This document shows positions 1 through 6,124 of a stretch of 8,397 bases of DNA, piece after piece; the first letter of the stretch is position 1, and each line of letters opens with the position of its first letter. Source of the stretch: JAIQFR01 sp041494445 (GTDB taxonomy: Bacteria; Acidobacteriota; Polarisedimenticolia; Polarisedimenticolales; JAIQFR01); NCBI GenBank assembly GCA_041494445.1, contig JBGQAU010000105.1:1-8397 (forward strand). Direction: 5' to 3'. The notes under the pieces were generated by a model. The model was not told where the DNA came from, did not search any database, and was given only the letters and a program-made list of their open reading frames with translations. A program made the position numbers and the translations under genes.

Positions 1-212
1 CCCCACAGCGCCTGGTCGCCCCACAGCGCCTGGTCGCCCCACAGCGCCTGGTCGCCCCACAGCGCCTGGTCGCCCCACAGCGCCTGGTCGCCCCACAGCG
101 CCTGGTCGCCCCACAGCGCCTGGTCGCCCCACAGGGCTTGGTCGCCCCACAGCGCCTGGTCGCCCCACAACGCCTGGTCGCCCCACAGCGCCTGGTCGCC
201 CCACAGGGCTTG
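1..212 (-). repeat. 18-bp tandem repeat, at least 11.8 copies, encoding (QALWGD)n
   Basis: There are eleven full 18-bp units plus 14 bp, starting at the left edge and ending at 212. The seven units at 1-126 are identical. Units at 127-144 and 199-212 share one variant (CAA GCC CTG on the minus strand) and 163-180 has another (TTG for CTG). Read in the peptidase frame every difference is silent, so the peptide is unbroken QALWGD. The true copy number is unknown because the array continues past the edge; identical short units are also prone to slippage and assembly collapse. Confidence 0.97.
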
Positions 213-1592
213 CGCCGCCTGAACGATCGGCGACGGTTGGCGGAGGCCGATGTCGCCGTTCTTCTTCCGAGCGACCAGCGGGCTCGCGCTGTTGAAAACC
301 GCCGGCCGGTACGGGCCCGTCATGGCGGTCGCGCGGATGAGACTCAGGTAGCCCGACCCGACGGCGAACACGTCCGAACCCGCTCTCTTCTCGGCGGAGG
401 CCATGAGGATCGTCTTGACCTGGTCGGGCGTCAGGTACGGGTTCCGCTCGAGGAGGATCGCCACGGCGCCGGAAGCCACCCCTGTCGCCATGCTGCTGCC
501 GGACAGCTCGATCCGGTCGGTGCCGATCACGCGGTCCGGGAAGAGGCGCGCGATCTCCGCGTCCGCGGCGAGTGACGAGACGATGCGATTTCCGGGAGCC
601 ACGATGTCGGGCTTCACGACGTGATCGCCGTAGGAGGGGCCGCGGCTGGTGTAGGTCGTGACGACGTCGTCGACCCGGTTCGCGGTGTTCAGGTCGTTCA
701 TCGAACCCACGGTGAGAACGTACGGATCGTTGCCCGGGGAGTTGATCGTCATGTAGCCGTCGCGCCCCCGGTTCCCCGCGGACACGACCACCACGAGCCC
801 CGACGCCCAAGCCCGCTCGACGGCGCGAGCGAGCGGATCGGTGCGGTAGCTTTCCATCGGCGGATGGCCCAGGGAGAGGTTGAGCACCCGGATCCCGTAA
901 CGCGCGCGTTGCGCGATCGCCCAGTCGATCGCCTCGATCACGTCGCTGGTGTAGCCGCCGCCCTGCCCGTCGAGGACCCTGAGCGAAACGAAGTTCACAC
1001 CCGGCGCGATGCCGCCGGGAGCACCCTCCGTTCCGGAGCCGCCGATGATCCCGGCCACGTGCGTCCCGTGGCCGAACGGGTCCGTGCGCTCCGGCGTCGA
1101 GGACGTGAAGTCCACGGCGGCGAGGATTCTCGACGGCGGGACCGCACCCGACGCGGCGAGTCCCGAGTCCACGAGCGCGACGGTGACCCCGCGCCCCGTG
1201 TACTTGAGGACCTGGGAGATCCGGTCGGCGCCGATCGTGGGCACCGCGATGTCCATCGAACTCGCGACCCTCCGGTCCGGCGAGATCGCGAGGATCCGGT
1301 GATCGCTCGCGAGCCGCTCGATCTCTCTCGAGGAAACCGTTCCCGAGACGGCGTGGATCCCCGCCAGCTTCCGGTGCAACGACGAGCCTCGTCCCAGCAG
1401 CGCGGGGAGGTCCGCGTCCTTGACCTTCGCGCCGTACGTGACGATCACGCGAACGTCTCCATCGCGGACCGTCGCGAGGTCCGGGGCGACCTTGGCATGG
1501 CCGGACGCCGCGATCGACGCGGTCGCCAGGAAGGCCACGACAAGACCGGTCAGCACCGCCGCCATCGCCTTGTTCTTGGTTTGTGCTCTCAT
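1..1592 (-). CDS. Secreted subtilisin-like S8 serine peptidase with C-terminal QALWGD repeats (partial, runs off left edge)
   Basis: The frame from ATG at 1590-1592 stays open to the left edge, giving 530 codons and no stop. A GGGGGGG tract ends about 7 nt upstream. Residues 1-33 form a Sec signal peptide (basic MRAQTKNK, hydrophobic core, cleavage probably near the Ala-rich end). Residues 45-110 look like an I9-type propeptide. The S8 domain covers about 115-435. Its triad is Asp142 (LVDSG), His175 (HGTHVAG) and Ser367 (GSSMA; Ser replaces the usual Thr of GTSMA), with oxyanion Asn274 (SAGN). All are present, so an active exported endopeptidase is likely. From residue 461 the chain becomes a perfect hexapeptide repeat. 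Tryptophan-containing WG(D/x) repeats after S8 domains are, from memory, known in several GC-rich phyla, but their role is not known to me. The family call is firm; the substrate is unknown. Confidence 0.95.
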   Translation of the reverse strand, partial: MRAQTKNKAMAAVLTGLVVAFLATASIAASGHAKVAPDLATVRDGDVRVIVTYGAKVKDADLPALLGRGSSLHRKLAGIHAVSGTVSSREIERLASDHRILAISPDRRVASSMDIAVPTIGADRISQVLKYTGRGVTVALVDSGLAASGAVPPSRILAAVDFTSSTPERTDPFGHGTHVAGIIGGSGTEGAPGGIAPGVNFVSLRVLDGQGGGYTSDVIEAIDWAIAQRARYGIRVLNLSLGHPPMESYRTDPLARAVERAWASGLVVVVSAGNRGRDGYMTINSPGNDPYVLTVGSMNDLNTANRVDDVVTTYTSRGPSYGDHVVKPDIVAPGNRIVSSLAADAEIARLFPDRVIGTDRIELSGSSMATGVASGAVAILLERNPYLTPDQVKTILMASAEKRAGSDVFAVGSGYLSLIRATAMTGPYRPAVFNSASPLVARKKNGDIGLRQPSPIVQAAQALWGDQALWGDQALWGDQALWGDQALWGDQALWGDQALWGDQALWGDQALWGDQALWGDQALWGDQALW

Positions 1593-1894
1593 CTTCGTTC
1601 CCCCCCGAGTGTCTTCAAAACCGCTTTGGAACCTTTTGCCGATGGGACGGAGAGCAACAAGAGCGCCTGCGTGAGTGCCGGCCCGTGCCTGCGCCATAAG
1701 ATCAACAAAATGTTAGAGTTGAGTCGGTTTCAGTGCGCGATGCGCAGGGCGGCTTCCAAGAAAGGACGTCTCAGGATGAGATGAATCGAATGCACTTACT
1801 TTTATAAATATCTGACATGAAAGCACTTATCATCGTGTTTGTACTTGGTTCTCGAAGCGTCTCAAACTGCGACCGCTGGGCTCGGCCGAGAGGG
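1593..1894. other. Intergenic region, AT-richer, no gene recognised
   Basis: This 302-bp gap lies between the peptidase start and the HD-GYP stop, both on the minus strand. It should hold the peptidase promoter and the HD-GYP transcript end. There is an AT-rich patch at about 1785-1860. A direct repeat GCACTTA occurs at 1792-1798 and 1823-1829, 31 bp apart (about three helical turns). I could not find a -35/-10 pair worth naming, nor a convincing terminator; the palindrome CTCGGCCGAG at 1881-1890 has no room for a loop and no T-tract. The open frames here are continuations of antisense shadows. Confidence 0.6.
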
Positions 1895-4399
1895 CTAGAT
1901 GCGATCGCGCCCGGAAGTCGCAGGCTGGCTCGTGGGGCGGGCCATCGGGAGGGAGCCTTCGGGGGCAAACGTGTCGGCTTGAAGGCGGCACTCGATCGCG
2001 TCGAGGATCTGCTCGGTCGTCACGCCGTCCGCCGGGAAGGACGCGTACGTCGCCCGGAGGTGCACGGCTTGGGCGATTCCGAAACGCGCGTCCACCGGCT
2101 CGGCCTGGACCTCCTCGAGCAGCTCCTGCGCGCGCTGGGCCAGAAGCATCGGCCGGTCCTCGTGTGTGAGCACGAGGAACAGGTCGCCTCCGAAGCGCAC
2201 CAGGGTCTCTCCTCCCCGTGTGAGCGCGGCGAGCCGGCGAGCCGCCTGGCCGAGAAGCCGGGCCCCGGCGGTGGGGCCGAGCGTTCGTTGAACCTCCTCG
2301 AGCGCGGTCACGCGGAACGCCACGATCCCGAGCCCGGAGCCGGCCTCGGTCGCGCGATCGATGCGGCAGCCGGCCTCGATGAAGAAGAATCGCGAGTTCG
2401 GGATGCCCGTGAGCGGGTCGGTGAGGCTTTCGAGGCGCGTCTCGGGCAGGCGGGAGGCGTTCTCGATCGCCTGGGCGACGTATCCCCCCACGGCCAGCAG
2501 GAGCCGGAGGTGATCCGCATCGTAGGCGAAGCCCGACCCGTGGTAGAGCGCGAGGACGCCGATGTCCTGGAACCCCGTCGCCAGAGGGGCGACCAGCGAC
2601 GAACGCAACTCCGAGACCTCGGGGTCAAGGGCGAGGTCCTCGAGATCCGACCGCGAGCCGTCGCGCTCGAGCGGGCGATCATGGCTCTTCCCGATGTAAG
2701 CGCGACGGTGGAGCGCCGCCCATCCGGAGAGCCGTTCTCCCACGGGGATCTCGACGTTCATGAGCCGGGAGGCACCCTGGCCCGTCGCGAACCTGGCGAC
2801 GAGCCGCCGGCGATCTTCGCCGTAGAGGTACACCACGAGAGCTCGATACGGGATCAGGTGCGCGATCTTCGCGGACAGGAGGGTCAGGCTTTCGTCGAGC
2901 CCGAGGTGGTGGCCGACGGTACGCGCGATGTCGTACAGCGCGCGCTGCTCGCGTTGAGAGGAGGTGATCTCGTCGTAGATTCGCGAGCGGCTCGGGGCGG
3001 GGGCGGAAGGCGGGGCGTCCGAGGTCGAAATCCTCTCCGCCGGGCCTTGCCCGGCTTCCGGTGGTGCGTCCGGCGTCGCGGAGGAGGGCCGGGCAGAGGC
3101 CAGGATCGCCGCCTCCAGGGCGTCGACCGCGGGGAGAAATTTCTCGAGCACCGCCGGGTCGAACATCTTCCCGCACTCGCGCTCGAGGAACGCGATCGCC
3201 TCGGCGGTCGGCAGGGCCTTTCGGTAGGGGCGGTCCGACGTCAAGGCATCGAAGCAGTCCGCGACCGCGAGGATCCGCGCGCCGATCGGGATCTCCTCGC
3301 CCACGAGCCCGTCGGGATAACCCGTGCCGTCCCACCGCTCGTGGTGGTGCCGGACGATGGGCGCCAACGGATAAGGGAAGGGAACCACAGAGAGGATGTC
3401 CGCCCCGACCCGCGGGTGGATCTTCATCTTCTCGAACTCTTCGGGTGTGAGCCGTCCCGGTTTGGTGAGGATGTACTCCGGCACGGCGATCTTGCCGACA
3501 TCGTGGAGCAGCGAAGCCGCCTTCAGCGCCTCCATCTGGGGTCCGGACAGCTCGAGGGCGCGGCCGATTCCGAGGCAGAACTGCTGGACCCGGCGGAGGT
3601 GATCCTCGGTGTTCTCGTCCTTTGCCTCGATCGCGAGCGCCAGCGCCTCCGTCACCGCGCGGTAATGCTCGGCGGTCTGCTGCGAGTGACGCTTCTCCTC
3701 GTCCGCCTGCCGCGAGCGCGCCCGGTAGGCGAGGTGCATGAGGTACACGAACGGCGCCGCGAGGAGGAGCGACCCGAGGTGTCCCCGCTGGATGAGGAGG
3801 GTCAGGAGCACCGCCAGGGAAGACCCCGCCAGGAACGCGGGGATGGACCACACGTAGTTCGCGCGAAGCGCGGGCCCGGCGTGCTCCTCGCCGGAGAGGT
3901 GGATCGCGAGGGAGATCAGCCCGAGATTCAGCGCGGCGAAAGCGGCCGAGGAGGCGAGGATCGGCACGATGTCGCGCAGCGGATCCACCGCGCCGACGGG
4001 GCCGCCGAGAAACAGGTAGATGAGCCCCGAGGCGGTCGAGGAGATGCCGACGGCGCCCGCGTTGAACGCGATACGGTGCGCCTCAGGCCTCTCCTGGTTC
4101 CGGCCGGGAAGCACCGAGGTCGCGATCGCCGACAGGACGCTCGCGGCGATCGAGGCGCCGAGGCCGAACGTCATGAGAGTCGCCGAGACGAACGCGAACG
4201 CGGGCGAGAGGCTTCCACCGACCGGGAGCGGTACGCGGATCCAGCCCGCGGCCACCGCGAGCCCCACGAAGACGAGCGCGCGCCCGTTGAGGGGCGGCGG
4301 CCAAGCAAGGATCGCCGCTGCGGCGGTCGCGGCGCCCGCGATGCTCACCGCGGCGAGAAACGGCCCGGGCGCCCCCGGAACTTCGCGGGGATCCGTCAA
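1895..4399 (-). CDS. Membrane HD-GYP c-di-GMP phosphodiesterase with GAF and degenerate GGDEF domains
   Basis: The protein is 834 aa from TTG at 4399, chosen because GGGAGGG (4408-4414) lies 8 nt upstream and the peptide then opens directly before the first membrane helix. The frame is open to a TTG at 4633, but that extension looks non-coding and overlaps the divergent promoter. Residues 14-226 hold about seven or eight hydrophobic helices, a MASE-like sensor region. The HD-GYP domain spans about 242-432: His267, the HD pair in LLHDVGK (299-300), HHHERWDGTGYPDG with GYP at 360-362, and DALTSDRPYR. This predicts Fe/metal-dependent hydrolysis of c-di-GMP at the inner membrane. A Pro/Ala/Ser linker (433-471) leads to a GAF domain (about 477-647) and a GGDEF domain (about 654-802) whose signature is GGDLF (737-741) and whose usual metal Asp segment reads FRVTAL, so cyclase activity is unlikely. 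The GGDEF may bind GTP as a regulator (inference). Confidence 0.93.
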   Translation of the reverse strand: MTDPREVPGAPGPFLAAVSIAGAATAAAAILAWPPPLNGRALVFVGLAVAAGWIRVPLPVGGSLSPAFAFVSATLMTFGLGASIAASVLSAIATSVLPGRNQERPEAHRIAFNAGAVGISSTASGLIYLFLGGPVGAVDPLRDIVPILASSAAFAALNLGLISLAIHLSGEEHAGPALRANYVWSIPAFLAGSSLAVLLTLLIQRGHLGSLLLAAPFVYLMHLAYRARSRQADEEKRHSQQTAEHYRAVTEALALAIEAKDENTEDHLRRVQQFCLGIGRALELSGPQMEALKAASLLHDVGKIAVPEYILTKPGRLTPEEFEKMKIHPRVGADILSVVPFPYPLAPIVRHHHERWDGTGYPDGLVGEEIPIGARILAVADCFDALTSDRPYRKALPTAEAIAFLERECGKMFDPAVLEKFLPAVDALEAAILASARPSSATPDAPPEAGQGPAERISTSDAPPSAPAPSRSRIYDEITSSQREQRALYDIARTVGHHLGLDESLTLLSAKIAHLIPYRALVVYLYGEDRRRLVARFATGQGASRLMNVEIPVGERLSGWAALHRRAYIGKSHDRPLERDGSRSDLEDLALDPEVSELRSSLVAPLATGFQDIGVLALYHGSGFAYDADHLRLLLAVGGYVAQAIENASRLPETRLESLTDPLTGIPNSRFFFIEAGCRIDRATEAGSGLGIVAFRVTALEEVQRTLGPTAGARLLGQAARRLAALTRGGETLVRFGGDLFLVLTHEDRPMLLAQRAQELLEEVQAEPVDARFGIAQAVHLRATYASFPADGVTTEQILDAIECRLQADTFAPEGSLPMARPTSQPATSGRDRI

Positions 4400-4601
4400 C
4401 GCGAACGCCCTCCCGAGCGCCACCTGCGGACGTGGCCCTCTTGTCGGCCGACCCGAAGTCGTAACGGCGGTTTCGAGCCGATGCCCCGTGCCCGGCAGGC
4501 GAAAACATAGGTTCCCTCGAGCGGGAAGGCAAAGCCGTGCGTTCCATCCTTTATTACAATAATGGGAGCAGAGGGGTCCCAAACCACGCTGTAGATTCCG
4601 C

Positions 4602-4630
4602 TTGAGTCGTTCTATGCTCCATCGTATAAT
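4602..4630 (+). promoter_or_regulatory. Sigma70-type promoter for the 159-aa gene (TTGAGT-17-TATAAT)
   Basis: The -35 box TTGAGT is at 4602-4607 (4 of 6 to TTGACA). After exactly 17 bp comes a perfect -10 box TATAAT at 4625-4630. Transcription would start near 4637, giving a leader of about 38 nt before the ATG at 4675. In DNA this GC-rich a perfect -10 at ideal spacing is unlikely by chance, and the local drop in GC (about 4540-4680) agrees. The preferred start of the divergent HD-GYP gene leaves this region non-coding. Confidence 0.75.
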
Positions 4631-4674
4631 CAACCTATTCGAACGGCGAGAACCAACAGGTGTGGAGTCCGCGA

Positions 4675-5154
4675 ATGTATAGAACGAATGCCGATGTAGC
4701 GAGAAGGGTCTACAGGGCCCTCAAGACCCCCTCGGACAACAACCCGCGCACCGACCCGATCCTTGCCTTCTACTTCAAGGGCAAGGAGGACTACATCATG
4801 ATGCGGTGCAACAAGGACCCCGAGATCTCGATCAAGGGGAAGGACCAGATCGCCGGGGAGGTGAAGTTTTTCGCCTACAGCGACTTCGCGGACTACACCG
4901 AGGCGGACGTCCTCTTCAAGCTCAAGGACGAGGTCACGCTGATCGAGCTGTACCGAAAAGGCGCGATCGAGGCGAGGTCGTTCAAGTCGTGGGACGAATT
5001 CGCCCGGTGGCTCGACGCACTGGACGAGAACGGCATTCAGATCTCGCTCAAGCTTCCGTGCCTGGTGTATGCCGCGGTGCGGAACCAGCAGCCCTCCATG
5101 CAGAACTTCATCGTGGAGGCGATCAAGAAGGCGCTCAAGACCGGCTTCGAGTGA
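4675..5154 (+). CDS. Unrecognised 159-aa soluble protein
   Basis: I chose ATG at 4675 because GGAG (4664-4667) sits 7 nt upstream; an in-frame GTG at 4660 would add five residues with a poorer site. The product is about 18 kDa with no signal peptide or membrane segment. It looks like alternating beta strands in the middle (FYFKGKEDYIMMR, EVKFFAYSDF, ADVLFKLKDEVTLIELYRKG) and helices at both ends (residues 6-17; the C-terminal FIVEAIKKALK), with an acidic amphipathic helix near 104-118. It has two cysteines (45, 129) and no metal or catalytic motif I can name. It stands alone on the plus strand between c-di-GMP genes, behind a near-consensus promoter and before a strong hairpin, so it is probably a monocistronic, well-expressed gene. 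A role as a c-di-GMP effector is only a guess from position. Gene reality is firm; function unknown. Confidence 0.85.
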   Translation: MYRTNADVARRVYRALKTPSDNNPRTDPILAFYFKGKEDYIMMRCNKDPEISIKGKDQIAGEVKFFAYSDFADYTEADVLFKLKDEVTLIELYRKGAIEARSFKSWDEFARWLDALDENGIQISLKLPCLVYAAVRNQQPSMQNFIVEAIKKALKTGFE

Positions 5155-5160
5155 TCGACA

Positions 5161-5188
5161 GGTCAGGAGCGGCCGAGCCGCTCCGACC
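5161..5188 (+). terminator. Strong hairpin at convergent gene ends, possible bidirectional terminator
   Basis: GGTC (5161-5164), a bulged A (5165), GGAGCGG (5166-5172), loop CCGAG (5173-5177), CCGCTCC (5178-5184) and GACC (5185-5188) form an 11-bp stem with one bulge. It begins 6 nt after the stop of the 159-aa gene and lies over the last codons of the 112-aa gene on the other strand. No T-tract follows on either strand, so this is not a textbook intrinsic terminator. Its position at a convergent junction only 8 bp wide is the main argument for a role in 3'-end formation. Confidence 0.45.
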
Positions 5189-5501
5189 ACGCGGCGAGAC
5201 GGGAGAGGCCGTCGCGCAGGGCGGATGCGTCGGCGCCGGGATCGGCGAGACGGCGCTCGAGACGCTCGCGGAGGATCCGAGATGCCTCCTCGGGCCGGAG
5301 GAGCCCGAAGCTCTCCCCCTCGGGGCCGACCAGTTCGACGCATCCCGACCTGAGCAGCCCGAGACCCTCCTCGGAGGAAGGATCCACCAGCCGGACCAGC
5401 CTGCGTCCGATGCGCTCCTCGATCGGACCGGGCCGTCCGTCGCCGGCCAGCGTGGCACGAAGACGCGCGCCGCGCCGAGGTTCTGGGACCGCATGCTCCA
5501 C
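5163..5501 (-). CDS. Unrecognised 112-aa protein, last gene of the c-di-GMP operon
   Basis: The start is GTG at 5501 with GAGG (5509-5512) 7 nt upstream. Codons show strong G/C at third positions in this frame and the peptide is well behaved, which separates it from the overlapping frame that opens at 5506. The N-terminal 25 residues are basic, followed by a strand-like stretch (RLVRLVDPSSEEGLGLLRSG, VELVGPEGESFGLL) and a charged C-terminal helical half (RPEEASRILRERLERRL; ALRDGLSRLAAWSERL). There is no signal, membrane segment, Cys pair or motif I recognise. It follows the EAL remnant after 53 bp on the same strand, so co-transcription with the diguanylate cyclase is likely. Its stop lies 8 bp from the stop of the convergent 159-aa gene. 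A small regulator or adaptor is possible, but that is inference. Confidence 0.7.
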   Translation of the reverse strand: MEHAVPEPRRGARLRATLAGDGRPGPIEERIGRRLVRLVDPSSEEGLGLLRSGCVELVGPEGESFGLLRPEEASRILRERLERRLADPGADASALRDGLSRLAAWSERLGRS

Positions 5502-5554
5502 GGCATCGCCTCGAGGTCAGCGTATCACGAGACGGGCGCGGCGCGATACTGCGG

Positions 5555-6124
5555 TCAGCCGTCGAGGCCGAGGGAATTCCAGTCGGGGACGCGCGGCGGC
5601 GAATCGGGGCGCGCGAAAAGGTAGCCCTGCGCGCACCGGACTCCCGTTTCCATGAGCGAAACGAGCTCTCCGACGCGCTTGACCCCCTCCGCGACCATTC
5701 CGATCCCCGTGGCGTCGGCGAAGCGTCGGATCGTCGCGATCAGCTCGCGCTTGATCGCGCTCGCGTCGAGGTCGCGGACGAGGGTCATGTCCACCTTGAT
5801 GAAATCGGGGGCGATCTCGGCGATGGAACGGAGCCCCGCGTTGCCGCTCAGGCTCGGCTCGAACACTCGATCGTCGCGGCGCAGTCGCCGCGCACGGCAG
5901 CGGTCGAGGTACCGCGCGATGGTCCGGACCACGCGGTCGTAGGCGTGCCAGCCGTCCGTGCAGTCCACCGCGTTCCGCTCGAGGACGGTGATCGAGAGAA
6001 TGCCGAGCCGCCCCTGCGCCGCGAGCGCCTCTCCGATCCTCTCGAACAGGTTCGGTAGAACCGGCAGACTCGGGTCCGGGGCGGCGTCTCGCGAGCGCGC
6101 GCCGATGCCGCGGGACGCGCTCAT
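5555..6124 (-). CDS. EAL-family remnant: N-terminal GGDEF-like half joined to the C-terminal half of an EAL domain
   Basis: The frame encodes 189 aa from ATG at 6124, which overlaps the TGA of the upstream cyclase gene as ATGA, so translation is probably coupled. Residues 20-77 match the first part of a divergent GGDEF domain (LFERIGEAL, LGILSITVLER, GWHAYDRVVRTIARYL). Residues 94-173 match the second half of an EAL domain: GLRSIAEIAPDFIKVDM with Lys110, VAEGV with Glu146, and CAQGYLFARP with Gln166. The signature GGDEF, the EAL motif, the ExxN segment and the DD(F/A)GxG motif are all missing. Usual GGDEF-EAL proteins are some 200 residues longer, so an in-frame internal deletion near residues 77-94 is the simplest reading. 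Phosphodiesterase activity is very unlikely. The frame is still intact, so it may be a recent pseudogene, a repurposed fragment, or an assembly error. Confidence 0.8.
   Translation of the reverse strand: MSASRGIGARSRDAAPDPSLPVLPNLFERIGEALAAQGRLGILSITVLERNAVDCTDGWHAYDRVVRTIARYLDRCRARRLRRDDRVFEPSLSGNAGLRSIAEIAPDFIKVDMTLVRDLDASAIKRELIATIRRFADATGIGMVAEGVKRVGELVSLMETGVRCAQGYLFARPDSPPRVPDWNSLGLDG
5875..5892. repeat. 7-bp perfect inverted repeat at the GGDEF/EAL seam
   Basis: CGCGGCG (5875-5881), loop CAGT (5882-5885) and CGCCGCG (5886-5892) form a perfect GC-only stem. It encodes residues 78-84 of the EAL-remnant protein, exactly where the GGDEF-like part stops resembling its family and before the EAL part resumes. 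Such a hairpin could mark or promote a deletion, but GC-rich coding DNA produces stems of this size by chance. Confidence 0.6.

Noticed and set aside
1..212. CRISPR array
   Set aside because: Units are directly joined 18-bp repeats without spacers and continue the peptidase frame.
138..1784. Plus-strand open frames opposite the peptidase
   Set aside because: Low-complexity antisense translations; the minus strand holds a complete S8 domain with all catalytic residues.
1817..4510. 897-codon open frame on the plus strand, with an N-terminus resembling a signal peptide
   Set aside because: It lies antisense to the HD-GYP gene; the translation is Arg/Glu/Gly-rich with no domain, as expected for a GC-rich antisense shadow.
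4490..4600. c-di-GMP-I (GEMM) riboswitch on the plus strand upstream of the 159-aa gene
   Set aside because: GGCAAAGCC after a TTCCC/GGGAA hairpin resembles part of GEMM, but the GGCAAACC box, GAAA tetraloop and P3 segments do not fit, and the better promoter lies downstream of it. A covariance-model search would decide.
4675..5154. PilZ domain in the 159-aa protein
   Set aside because: RxxxR (10-14) and EISIKG (50-55) only loosely imitate RxxxR and (D/N)x(S/A)xxG; Glu replaces Asp/Asn and the rest does not look like a PilZ barrel.
5135..5506. Alternative minus frame with ATG at 5506
   Set aside because: The ribosome-binding site is only 2 nt from that ATG, and codon pattern and peptide quality favour the frame from GTG 5501.
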